Origin: Myxococcota bacterium
Lineage (GTDB): Bacteria > Myxococcota_A > Polyangia > HGW-17
Assembly (NCBI GenBank): GCA_018821745.1
Contig: JAHJLU010000452.1
Location: 1-11,256 of the forward strand
Length of the DNA stretch: 11,256 nt
Direction of reading: 5' to 3'
In this document: piece after piece, positions 1 to 7,022 of the stretch
Numbering within the stretch: position 1 is the first letter of the stretch
How the letters are laid out: every line of letters starts with the position of its first letter
The notes under the pieces: model-generated
Database searches by the model: none
The model's input: only the letters and a program-made list of their open reading frames with translations
What the model was told of the DNA's origin: nothing
Program-made: the position numbers and the translations under genes

Positions 1-1685
1 CAGCGAACACCCTCGGTGCCCACACCCAGATCCTCGACTTCCATGGGGATCTCTGTGGTACAAAGTCCCAGCGCCTGTGCGAAGCTGGCGTCGGGTTCCC
101 CGTCGCAGCTGCCCTCATGGGACTCGCCCTGTCTCACGGTGTTGCAATAGGAGCTCATGAGCAGCGCCCCGGATGTTATGTCTTCGTCCTGGGGAGCCTC
201 GCTGAAGAGGGCTGCCTGAGCCTGGCACAGCTCAGTGATCTCGGCGTCATGCCCGCCGTATCGAAGATCGTAGAGTTTCTTCAGAGTCTCCGCGTATCCC
301 ACCAGGGCGTTCCCCTTGGCCAGGTTTGGTGCCGGGGCTTCCATGAGGGAGTTGAGGGTGAAGGTTACCGTGGCATCAAAGGTCGTTCTCTCCAGGGCAT
401 CTGTCCATGAGACGCTTACCTCAAAGGATTCAGTGCCCGTGGTGGCGTCGGGGTCGCAGGTGCCGATGAGCTGGTTGAAGATCATCTGGTCCGAGGGTGC
501 CAGATTCTGGGGAGTCACCTCCTGGGGGTCTGTGGAGATCTCTTCCCCATGGAATTTAACCACGCTGAAGGTGGAGGGCAGCACCATGCGCACTCTGACG
601 TTGAGGGCCGCCACGTCAAAGTTGGAGACGAAGTTGTCCTCGAACTGGCGGTGGGCCTCCTGGGGGGAGTCGATGAAAATGAATGCGCCCTTGCCCGCAT
701 CGGTGAGCCGATCCAGGAGACGATCGTTGAAGCTCTCTCCCAGCCCAACGCCCATGAGGTGGATCCCCTCTTCCGAGGCCACTCCCGCCTGTGCCTTGAT
801 GAGATCCACATCGGTCTCGCCCGCGTTGGCGGCGCCGTCAGTGAAGAGCACCACCCGGTTCATGCGGGAGGCGTCGTAGTGCGCGGTTGCCGTATTATAG
901 GCGCGGCTCAGCGCCGTTGAGAGGTTTGTGATGCCGTCGGGTCGGAGCTGGGTGAAAATGGAGTCCAGATCCGTCTCCAGGGGCGCGAGGTTCTCCGAGA
1001 GGACTGTGGGGATGGCGCTCATGCGTACGATGGAGACACGATCGTCATCACCAAGGCTGTCAAAGAGGATGGAGACGCTCTCCTTGAGGAGCTCGATGGC
1101 TTCACCCGCCATGGATCCCGAGCTGTCCAGCACCAGCACCAGGTTCATGGGGCGCATCTCCTCGCGGCTGCGGTCCGGTGAACGGACGCCGATCTGCAGA
1201 GTGTAAAGGCCAGATGCATCAGAGGAGGGGCGAAGCTCGGGGTAGAGCGCCAGCCCCGAGTCGGGCGCTTCATAGTCGAAGGTGGCGTAGTTGAGGAACT
1301 CCCAGGGGCGTACCCATGCGGGGTTGACGTAGTGCCCGCTCAGGATCTCACGGGATATATAGGCGGGGGACGCCTGGGAGTTGGAGTCATCGGCGGAGAG
1401 GTACAGGGTTGTGGGGCCGTTGTCCTCACAGGTCTCCGGGGGCCAGTTGGAGGGATCAAACTCCTCGGGCGGCTCCGTGGTTGTGCTGTTCACATTGTTG
1501 AGGTTGTTGCTGTTATTGCTGTTGTTCGTGTTGACGTTGTTGCCATTGTTAACGTTGTTGGCGTTATTTACGTTGTTCTGGTTGTAGTAGTTGTTGGAAT
1601 CACCGGAAGCATCGTCGGCCACACCACAGCCAATGAAGAGGGTAATTGAAAGTAGCGCAATCGAAAATAAGTATAAATGTCTCAT
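1..1685 (-). CDS. VWA-domain lipoprotein (YfbK-like), 3' end outside window
   Basis: About 561 residues are visible and the frame stays open to the left edge, so the C-terminus is missing. The start is the ATG at 1685, 7 nt downstream of AGGAGGC (1693-1699). The N-terminus MRHLYLFSIALLSITLFIGC is a lipoprotein signal with the lipidated Cys at residue 20. An Asn-rich linker covers residues about 31-66. A von Willebrand factor A domain spans about 180-345. Its metal-ion-dependent adhesion site is complete: D187-S-S-G-S191, T253 (in GITNL) and D283 (in FTDGA). The stretch after the VWA domain is beta-rich and resembles YfbK-type VWA proteins. From the family, a metal-dependent protein-binding role at the cell surface or periplasm is expected; the ligand is unknown. 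It is co-oriented with the two lipoproteins upstream but separated from them by 123 nt with its own candidate promoter. Confidence 0.9.
   Translation of the reverse strand, partial: MRHLYLFSIALLSITLFIGCGVADDASGDSNNYYNQNNVNNANNVNNGNNVNTNNSNNSNNLNNVNSTTTEPPEEFDPSNWPPETCEDNGPTTLYLSADDSNSQASPAYISREILSGHYVNPAWVRPWEFLNYATFDYEAPDSGLALYPELRPSSDASGLYTLQIGVRSPDRSREEMRPMNLVLVLDSSGSMAGEAIELLKESVSILFDSLGDDDRVSIVRMSAIPTVLSENLAPLETDLDSIFTQLRPDGITNLSTALSRAYNTATAHYDASRMNRVVLFTDGAANAGETDVDLIKAQAGVASEEGIHLMGVGLGESFNDRLLDRLTDAGKGAFIFIDSPQEAHRQFEDNFVSNFDVAALNVRVRMVLPSTFSVVKFHGEEISTDPQEVTPQNLAPSDQMIFNQLIGTCDPDATTGTESFEVSVSWTDALERTTFDATVTFTLNSLMEAPAPNLAKGNALVGYAETLKKLYDLRYGGHDAEITELCQAQAALFSEAPQDEDITSGALLMSSYCNTVRQGESHEGSCDGEPDASFAQALGLCTTEIPMEVEDLGVGTEGVR
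1488..1595 (-). repeat. Asn-codon triplet tract encoding Asn-rich linker
   Basis: On the coding strand this tract is largely AAC/AAT codons interrupted every third codon or so by Val, Ala, Gly, Thr, Ser or Leu (pattern NNx). It appears on the plus strand as GTT-rich triplets. It encodes residues 31-66 of the VWA lipoprotein, directly behind the lipidation site, so it is probably a flexible tether holding the VWA domain away from the membrane. AAC and AAT are mixed and the interrupting residues vary, so it is an imperfect repeat. Confidence 0.85.
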
Positions 1686-1715
1686 AATATAAGCCTCCTA
1701 CGCTCTAATGATTTT

Positions 1716-1743
1716 AGTTTAGCAATAAACAGGGGGTTGTCCA
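1716..1743 (-). promoter_or_regulatory. Candidate sigma-70 promoter for the VWA lipoprotein
   Basis: On the minus strand TGGACA (1738-1743; 5 of 6 bases match TTGACA) and TAAACT (1716-1721; 4 of 6 match TATAAT) are 16 nt apart. The -10 lies about 30 nt before the start codon at 1685. The surrounding gap is clearly more AT-rich than the genes. A TAAAAT hexamer slightly downstream is an alternative -10. This is a match by eye only. Confidence 0.4.
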
Positions 1744-1759
1744 GCAAAATTTTGCAAAA
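1744..1759. promoter_or_regulatory. Overlapping palindromes beside the VWA gene promoter
   Basis: GCAAAATTTTGC (1744-1755) is a perfect 12-bp palindrome. It overlaps TTTTGCAAAA (1750-1759), a perfect 10-bp palindrome. Both abut the upstream side of the candidate -35 element (1738-1743), a typical place for an activator or repressor site. A-tract bending is also possible. No specific regulator is recognised. Confidence 0.35.
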
Positions 1760-1808
1760 CTAATAATAATGCAGAGCGACGGGGGTGACAGCCGTAAAAA
1801 GCCGGGAA

Positions 1809-3281
1809 CTAATCCGAGAGGGTTGAGGGGCGGGCGAGGCGGAGGCGGACGGCGGTTCCCTGGTCGTCTGGTGGTTCCTGGGAACCGTCGGTCCAGGCGA
1901 ACCAGTAGAGGTCGCCGGCGCGGGTGACTGCGGGGGTTGTCTGGTGTCCGTAGCGGGTGGTGTTGATGCCGAACTCGCCGGTGGTAAATTCTCCGGCGGA
2001 GTTAAAGCGCCGGGCTCTGATGGAGGCGCCGTTGCCGTCAATGGCGCTCCAGTCTTCCCACAGCACCAGGTAGCCGTCGTCGGTTACCTGCAGGGCTGGT
2101 TTGATCTGGGAGGCGGTTATGTTCTCCGAGACCAGGAACTCGTCGGCCAGGGGGAGGAAATCGAGCCCGAAGAGGCGGCAGTGGATGCCCCACACCCAGG
2201 GATCAAACTGGTGGCTGTTGTCGATCCAGCAGGCGGTGTATTGGGTCTGTGTGGCAACGAACACGGGCTCGGCCTGCTTCTCGGTGATGATGCCGTTGAG
2301 GCCGAAGCTGGCCACGGCGGTGCCGTTCAGTTCCATGAGCTGGGCGGTGATGCCCGGGGCCTGGGTGTCGTACTGCAGGGAGTAGTCTTCATACACGACC
2401 ACCCATCGCCCCGGTGCCACAAAGGTCGCTCGGGGGCGGATCTGGAGCCCGGCGCTCTCCACGGGGAGGGTGAACTCGCCGGGGGAGGTGGTGACACCGT
2501 TCATCTGGGCGATTCCCTGGGCATTGAAGAAGCGGCCCTTGAGATCTGCGCCACCGACTCCCGCGGGATCGGCCCAGAGCACGAAGAAGGTCCCGCCGTC
2601 GGAGGTGGCCACCGTGGGGTGGACGTTGGGGCCGTCGTCGAATTCGTCGATCTGGAACTCCGGGGCGACCTCTGTGCCGTTCATGTCGATGACCCGGCCC
2701 CGGATCCCTTCGTGGAAGGAGCCCCCGGTGATCTCGTTGATCCACACAATGAGGATGTTCCCGTCGGCATTGACCACTGCCGCCGGTGCGTACTGGTTTC
2801 CGCCCGTGACCACATTGTTGACGTTTATCTCGAAGAGGCTCTTGCCGTCGGCCTGGAAAAAGTGAGCCTTGATGCCCGCCCCTCCGCCGTCGGAGGCGCT
2901 CCAGTCTGTATAAATGAGCACTACCGTGGAGTCGGAAGCCACGAGGACCGGTGAGTCCTGATCGCCGAAGGTGCGTCCGTTCCCCACGAAATCGAACCCG
3001 TCGAGGAGTGAGCAGGAAGCGTTGCAGCCGTCCCCGGTGACGGTGTTGCCGTCGTCACAGACCTCGCCCTCTTCGATACGATGGTTTCCGCAGACGGGGA
3101 GCTCGATAACGTCGGCGTCGGCGTCGGGACCCGTGTCGTGGGCTGAGTCAACGTCTTCGGTCACGTCGGGCTGATCAACATCTTCTCCTGCGTCGGGACC
3201 GTAGTATCCGGTCTCGCCTTCACAGGCAAGGAGAGTGAACAAAAAGGCAACAGCAACAAGGAGGTGGAGGTATGTCTTCAT
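1809..3281 (-). CDS. 490-aa lipoprotein with DUF4215 module and seven-repeat propeller-like domain
   Basis: The N-terminus has a lipoprotein signal with lipobox LLAC and Cys20. An acidic Asp-rich linker (about 30-58) follows. Residues C64-C90 form one DUF4215 / Myxococcus Cys-rich repeat (CGN...EEGEVCDDGN...GDGC..SC). From residue about 95 to the end there are seven repeats of about 55-60 residues. Their marker triplets are YTD124, WIN180, WAD236, YED297, WID352, WED408 and WTD463 (position of the first residue). Most are followed some 10-15 residues later by a G-[IAL]-x-[AG]-x-[RHL] strand. Seven evenly spaced beta-rich repeats suggest a seven-bladed propeller exposed at the cell surface; this is inference and no enzyme motif is seen. 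The start overlaps the stop of the upstream FG-GAP lipoprotein by ATGA, so the two are probably co-translated and act together. Confidence 0.9.
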   Translation of the reverse strand: MKTYLHLLVAVAFLFTLLACEGETGYYGPDAGEDVDQPDVTEDVDSAHDTGPDADADVIELPVCGNHRIEEGEVCDDGNTVTGDGCNASCSLLDGFDFVGNGRTFGDQDSPVLVASDSTVVLIYTDWSASDGGGAGIKAHFFQADGKSLFEINVNNVVTGGNQYAPAAVVNADGNILIVWINEITGGSFHEGIRGRVIDMNGTEVAPEFQIDEFDDGPNVHPTVATSDGGTFFVLWADPAGVGGADLKGRFFNAQGIAQMNGVTTSPGEFTLPVESAGLQIRPRATFVAPGRWVVVYEDYSLQYDTQAPGITAQLMELNGTAVASFGLNGIITEKQAEPVFVATQTQYTACWIDNSHQFDPWVWGIHCRLFGLDFLPLADEFLVSENITASQIKPALQVTDDGYLVLWEDWSAIDGNGASIRARRFNSAGEFTTGEFGINTTRYGHQTTPAVTRAGDLYWFAWTDGSQEPPDDQGTAVRLRLARPSTLSD

Positions 3282-3295
3282 TTTCCGATCACCTC
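3278..3295 (-). promoter_or_regulatory. ATGA stop/start overlap with strong Shine-Dalgarno
   Basis: The TGA of the 857-aa lipoprotein (3280-3278) and the ATG of the 490-aa lipoprotein (3281-3279) share the sequence ATGA. The Shine-Dalgarno sequence GAGGTGATC (3287-3295 on the minus strand) lies inside the last codons of the upstream gene, 5 nt before the ATG, and is unusually complementary to the 16S rRNA tail. This arrangement is typical of translational coupling and fixes the start of the downstream gene. Confidence 0.85.
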
Positions 3296-5851
3296 ACAGT
3301 AGACGTCCGTAATGACAGCGGAGTTGTTGGATTCCAGGCACTCCAGGGTGGAGGAGGCGCCCGTGCCGTCATCGTCGGCCATAATGAGCACGTTCACTGC
3401 GGCGCTGGGGGAACTTGGGGGAGTATCCCACTCGCAGGAGAGCAACTGGCACTGTCCCGGGGCCAGCGTTACGGTGGTGCCCACGGTACACAGCGGGGCG
3501 AGGGTAATCTCCTCATAGGCCGTGTAGGGGAGGTTTGCGGGCAGAGGCTGGGTGCCGCGGTTGCAAATCTCCACGGCGAATTCGGCGTGGGCCTCGATAG
3601 TGCAGTCAAACATGCTGCCTTTGGGAGTTACATCGGGGGCTGTCCCCGCGTCCACGCTGCCCTGAACGTTCTGGCGGAAATTGTTGAGGTGGGGGTTGGT
3701 CCAGTTCTGTTCCCAGGAGGTGAGGGGTGGAACGATCCCCGCCTCGCTGACGTTGGTGACGGAGTAGGTGTGCTGGTTCCAGATGGTTCTTGAGGAGACC
3801 CAGCGGTCCAGAGCGTCGGCGTAGACCCGGATGCCCGGATAGGAGCCCAGCCACTCGGAGCGGCAGACATTGCCCGTCCCCGGGGTGCCCGGTACAGGGA
3901 CATCACAGACATAGCCGGACCCTGAGCCGCCACACTCCGCGTCGTCGACGCAGCGGCAGAAGTTCATGTCGCACACCCCCGAGGCACAGTCCGTGGCTTC
4001 TTCACAGCGGAAGCCCTTGTAGAGAGGATCCATGGGGTTTCCCAGGTGACTCGTGGGATAGGCAACGCCGCCGGCGGTGGAGGGGGTGATGGTGCAGTTG
4101 AGGTTGGATGGGACCACCAGCTCGGCGTTAAAGTCGCCGTCCACATCGGCCACAATGGGGTTCTCGTTCCAGGTACACGAGGAGTGCCACTGGGAGAAGA
4201 GGACCTCCCCCGTGCGCCCGTCGTAGACCCTGGTAAAGGTCTCGTCGGCGTAGACCACCTCGACCCGCCCGTCGCCCTCGAAGTCGAAGAGGGAGGAGCC
4301 TGTCTGGTTGGAGGAGTGGTCCTGGCTCACCTGGTGCCAGAGGATTCCGTCGGTGCGAAGAGAGAGGCAGGTGCTCACGTCGGGGATACCCCAGCAGTCC
4401 GGGTCAAAGACCGAGATGGAGTCCGAGGAGGCGGCGGAGAACTCGACCCGTCCGTCGCCGTCGAAGTCTCCCGCCGTGGGGGGACCTCCGCCGGATCCGG
4501 CGGGGAAGGCCACGGGGCCGAAGATGGTCCTGCCATGGACATTGATGACCCACGCGGTGCCCCCGGCGACCACAACGATCTCTGCTGTACCGTCCTTTAT
4601 CTTTCGATCGTCACCGGCGGGATCGAGGGGATAGGTTCCGAAGTCGGCATAGGCGGTGAAAAATCGTCCGGTTCCGATGCTCCACACGGTGTCCCACAGG
4701 TTGGTGGCGCTGTTGTACCGGAACATGGTGTGTCCCGTGCACATCTCCACGTTGCCGTCACGGTCGAGATCAGCTACGGCGGGATACCGCAGACCGTTGG
4801 TGAGGTTTACGTTGTTTGAAATCTGGAGGCCCGTGTTGTCGTAAACCATTCCATAGGAGATGACCTCGGGGCTGGAATCACCGTTGAGGTCGTGGACGGC
4901 GACGCTCGACCACCCGGTGCTCTGGGCGCCGAAGGTGATGTTGGTGCCGCCGGCGTCGTGGCCGTGGAAGAGCTGGATAAAGCTGTCGGAGGTGGCATCG
5001 TAGGTGAAGGCTTCCACCCCGCCGAGACCGTTGTGGGCGATTATCTCCGGGCGTCCGTCACCATTGAGATCTCCGATGGCCGGGGTGTTGCAGCCGTTGA
5101 GTTGTGTGCCAACATTGTACTGCTGGGTGCAGGTGAGCCCGTCGATAACGCGGATAACTCCGTAGGAGCCGTTTGCATAACCGGAGGAGCCGTCGAGGCC
5201 GTCGTAGGAGACGAAGACGATGGATGGATGGATGGTCGTCGGGTCATCGTCAAAGTCGAAATCCACCACCAGGGGAGTGGAGAGCACGTTGTAGTGGATG
5301 GGGTAGGGGTCGCCGGCGGGAGGCGCGCTCCAGGCGCACTGGAGGATCGGCTGGAAGAGCCCCGCCACGGAGACATGCCCACACTGCGGGTTAAAGGCTC
5401 CCCGGGGGCCATATCCGTAGGGGATACACATGGAGTCGTTGCAGTAGTTGTCGCCCTGACACTCCGCGTCGTTGTTGCAGGGTGGTCCCTCGGGGACGCA
5501 GGTCTCATCGAGGCAGACCTCCGTCGCGCTGCAGCAGTTCTCGCCACAGGGTGTCTCTGTGGCACCGCAGGTGCCCGCATCGGCGTCCGTGCCTGCGTCA
5601 CCGCCGTCGATGACGTCCGAGTCACCGGCGTCGGCATCGGTTACGTCGTCAATGTCACCATCAACCCCGGCGTCGGCGTTGGTGCCAGGGTCCACACAGA
5701 CCCCTTCCACGCACTTGAGGTGGTGATAGCAGCGGTTTGTGCGGCTGCATGACTCCCCGACATCTTGAAAATCATAGACGGTTCCCACGGTGCAGGCCGT
5801 GAGCAGGGCGAAGAGACAGGATTGGAGAAGCAGGGGGATTGTTCGTGGCAT
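3278..5851 (-). CDS. 857-aa FG-GAP/VCBS repeat lipoprotein with Cys-rich modules
   Basis: The start ATG at 5851 follows a strong AGGGAGGT site. The lipoprotein signal ends in LLTAC with Cys20. A small Cys cluster (35-52), an Asp/Ala-rich linker (about 57-93) and two further Cys-rich modules (95-142) follow. The FG-GAP/VCBS calcium-binding-loop motifs are DLNGDGRPEI (261-270), DLNGDSSPEV (321), DLDRDGNVEM (361), DFDGDGRVEF (462), DFEGDGRVEV (523) and DVDGDFNAEL (569). A degenerate one lies near 411-428, which fits a seven-bladed beta-propeller. Another Cys cluster is at 616-649. The segment about 674-730 (IWNQHTYSVTNV, NNFRQNVQG) recurs in VCBS proteins of myxobacterial type. Residues about 745-850 look like a CARDB-like adhesion domain. 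It is expected to be a cell-surface protein, likely binding calcium and a protein or polysaccharide partner, which is not identifiable. It follows dapA by 39 nt. Confidence 0.9.
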   Translation of the reverse strand: MPRTIPLLLQSCLFALLTACTVGTVYDFQDVGESCSRTNRCYHHLKCVEGVCVDPGTNADAGVDGDIDDVTDADAGDSDVIDGGDAGTDADAGTCGATETPCGENCCSATEVCLDETCVPEGPPCNNDAECQGDNYCNDSMCIPYGYGPRGAFNPQCGHVSVAGLFQPILQCAWSAPPAGDPYPIHYNVLSTPLVVDFDFDDDPTTIHPSIVFVSYDGLDGSSGYANGSYGVIRVIDGLTCTQQYNVGTQLNGCNTPAIGDLNGDGRPEIIAHNGLGGVEAFTYDATSDSFIQLFHGHDAGGTNITFGAQSTGWSSVAVHDLNGDSSPEVISYGMVYDNTGLQISNNVNLTNGLRYPAVADLDRDGNVEMCTGHTMFRYNSATNLWDTVWSIGTGRFFTAYADFGTYPLDPAGDDRKIKDGTAEIVVVAGGTAWVINVHGRTIFGPVAFPAGSGGGPPTAGDFDGDGRVEFSAASSDSISVFDPDCWGIPDVSTCLSLRTDGILWHQVSQDHSSNQTGSSLFDFEGDGRVEVVYADETFTRVYDGRTGEVLFSQWHSSCTWNENPIVADVDGDFNAELVVPSNLNCTITPSTAGGVAYPTSHLGNPMDPLYKGFRCEEATDCASGVCDMNFCRCVDDAECGGSGSGYVCDVPVPGTPGTGNVCRSEWLGSYPGIRVYADALDRWVSSRTIWNQHTYSVTNVSEAGIVPPLTSWEQNWTNPHLNNFRQNVQGSVDAGTAPDVTPKGSMFDCTIEAHAEFAVEICNRGTQPLPANLPYTAYEEITLAPLCTVGTTVTLAPGQCQLLSCEWDTPPSSPSAAVNVLIMADDDGTGASSTLECLESNNSAVITDVYCEVIGK

Positions 5852-5855
5852 GGTT

Positions 5856-5876
5856 ACCTCCCTGGCTCTGGGAGCC
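5856..5876 (-). promoter_or_regulatory. Small hairpin plus Shine-Dalgarno between dapA and the FG-GAP gene
   Basis: The 39-nt gap holds a 5-bp inverted repeat with a 3-nt loop (GGCTC-TGG-GAGCC on the plus strand, 5864-5876). It immediately precedes the Shine-Dalgarno AGGGAGGT (5856-5863). There is no T-run, so it is not a terminator, and readthrough from dapA is plausible. The hairpin could modulate ribosome access but is too short for confidence. Confidence 0.3.
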
Positions 5877-5890
5877 GAGGGGTGGGGCGA

Positions 5891-6769
5891 CTAAAGTACC
5901 TTGAGTTCTGTAAGTATAGCAGAGATCTTCCCGCTGGTGGCAGGATTCGCTGCAAAGAGGGGGGAACGCAGCTCCGGGGAGGAGATGAGGCCCATGGCAT
6001 GAAGGGCTGCCTTGGTGGGGGCTGGATTTGTCTCGATAAACAGGGCATCGCAGAGCTCCAGCAGTGAATAATACGCGCTCAGGGCGGCCTGACTGTCGCC
6101 GGCGAGGGACGCCTCCATAAAAGCGGAGAATGGCCCCGGGACCACATTGGCCACCACGGAGATGGCGCCCTTTGCTCCCATGGCCATGAGGGGATAGTTG
6201 ATCTTGTCGTCCCCCGAGAGGAGGATAAAATCATCGGGCGCATATTTGAGGATATCCGCCGCCTGCCCACAGCTCCCGCTGGCCTCTTTGACGCCGATGA
6301 TATTGGGATGGCCGGCAAGCTCGAGGACCGCAGGCGGGAGCATGTTTACCCCCGTGCGGGAGGGGACATTGTACAAAAGTACCGGGATGGGGGCGCTGTC
6401 GGCCACGGCGGTGAAGTGCTTCACGAGCCAGGACTGGGTTGGTTTGTTGTAATAGGGGGTCACCACCAGGGCCACATCGGCGCCGAGCTCCGCCGCCAGT
6501 GCGGTGCGCTCCATGGTGGCTTTGGTGGAGAATGAGCCGGTCCCGGCGAGCAGCGGAAACGAAGGCCCCACAAGCTCCCGGGCTGTTTTGAGCAGCTGCG
6601 AATATTCCTCCAGGCTGAGGGTGGCCGCTTCGCCCGTGGTGCCGGCCACCAGGATTCCGTGGGTGCCGTTCTTGCGGTGGAAGGAGACCAGCCGCTCAAA
6701 AGAGTTCCAGCATATCTGCTCATTGTGAAAGGGCGTGACTAATGCCACGATAGAGCCTTGTAATTTCAT
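5891..6769 (-). CDS. dapA: 4-hydroxy-tetrahydrodipicolinate synthase
   Basis: This 292-aa protein has the usual full length for DapA. The enzyme (EC 4.3.3.7, cytosolic, normally a tetramer) condenses pyruvate with aspartate-semialdehyde, the first committed step to diaminopimelate and lysine. All key residues align at the E. coli numbering: Schiff-base K161 (GVKEASG), proton-relay T44, T45 (GTTGE), Y107 (PYYNKP) and Y133, and substrate-binding R138 (YNVPSRTG). The lysine-inhibition site differs: H53, H56, N80 and E84 of E. coli are L53, Y56, F80 and A84 here, so feedback inhibition is probably weak or absent. The ATG at 6769 has a GAGG site 5 nt upstream. The next gene follows after 39 nt. 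No other lysine-pathway gene is present, so the link to lipoprotein genes may be positional only. The presence of R138 argues against a sialate lyase or other aldolase of this superfamily. Confidence 0.96.
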   Translation of the reverse strand: MKLQGSIVALVTPFHNEQICWNSFERLVSFHRKNGTHGILVAGTTGEAATLSLEEYSQLLKTARELVGPSFPLLAGTGSFSTKATMERTALAAELGADVALVVTPYYNKPTQSWLVKHFTAVADSAPIPVLLYNVPSRTGVNMLPPAVLELAGHPNIIGVKEASGSCGQAADILKYAPDDFILLSGDDKINYPLMAMGAKGAISVVANVVPGPFSAFMEASLAGDSQAALSAYYSLLELCDALFIETNPAPTKAALHAMGLISSPELRSPLFAANPATSGKISAILTELKVL

Positions 6770-6786
6770 GAGAACCTCACTGCTCC

Positions 6787-6825
6787 GCGGACTCCCCGCT
6801 GGAAAAACGGGGGGTTGGAGTCTGC
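6787..6825 (-). promoter_or_regulatory. Interrupted hairpin directly upstream of dapA
   Basis: GCGGACT (6787-6793) and AGTCTGC (6819-6825) form an outer stem with one non-Watson-Crick position. CCCCG (6794-6798) and CGGGG (6808-6812) form an inner 5-bp stem around a 9-nt loop, with a 6-nt bulge (6813-6818). It would lie in the dapA 5' leader, ending about 8 nt before the GAGG ribosome site. It also resembles short GC-rich palindromes with an A/T-run core that are dispersed in many bacterial genomes, so a REP-like element is an alternative. Confidence 0.45.
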
Positions 6826-6828
6826 AAT

Positions 6829-6855
6829 GGCAGGCGTCCGGTTATGTCGCCTGCC
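6829..6855 (-). promoter_or_regulatory. Perfect 8-bp inverted repeat in dapA leader
   Basis: GGCAGGCG (6829-6836) and CGCCTGCC (6848-6855) are perfect inverted repeats around an 11-nt loop. In the dapA transcript this makes a GC-rich hairpin just before the second hairpin at 6787-6825. There is no U-run after it, so it is not an intrinsic terminator. The conserved core of the lysine riboswitch is not recognisable. A protein-binding operator on DNA is also possible. Confidence 0.45.
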
Positions 6856-6871
6856 CTCAGGTGCACCGCCC

Positions 6872-6899
6872 ATTGTATGTCCTCCCCCGAAAAATGCAA
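6872..6899 (-). promoter_or_regulatory. Candidate promoter for dapA and downstream lipoprotein genes
   Basis: On the minus strand TTGCAT (6894-6899) and TACAAT (6872-6877, 5 of 6 match to TATAAT) are 16 nt apart. The -35 match is weak (3 of 6). Transcription would begin near 6865, giving a leader of about 95 nt that contains both inverted repeats. Confidence 0.35.
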
Positions 6900-7022
6900 G
6901 TAATGTGAACGTACTGGGTTGATGTATGGATTGTGTTGTTGCGCTTGGGGGGCTGGATCGGTAGGATTGGGGGGCGGTCCGGCATCGGGGCCGTGAGGGG
7001 TTGAACTCCCCAAGGAGCAGAT

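Noticed and set aside
1944..2954. Long plus-strand frame (336 codons) opposite the 490-aa lipoprotein
   Set aside because: It lies entirely antisense to a gene with a clear signal peptide, DUF4215 module and regular repeats. Its product is low-complexity Gly/Val-rich without recognisable domains, as expected of the complement of a GC-rich gene.
5219..5232. GATG tandem microrepeat (about 3.5 copies) that could mediate phase variation
   Set aside because: Too few copies for efficient slippage, and it is explained by in-frame Thr-Ile-His-Pro-Ser-Ile codons of the FG-GAP protein.
4046..5752. Two long plus-strand frames (4046-4819 and 4892-5752) opposite the FG-GAP lipoprotein
   Set aside because: Both are mirror images of the Asp/Gly-rich FG-GAP coding sequence, with no ribosome site or domain support.
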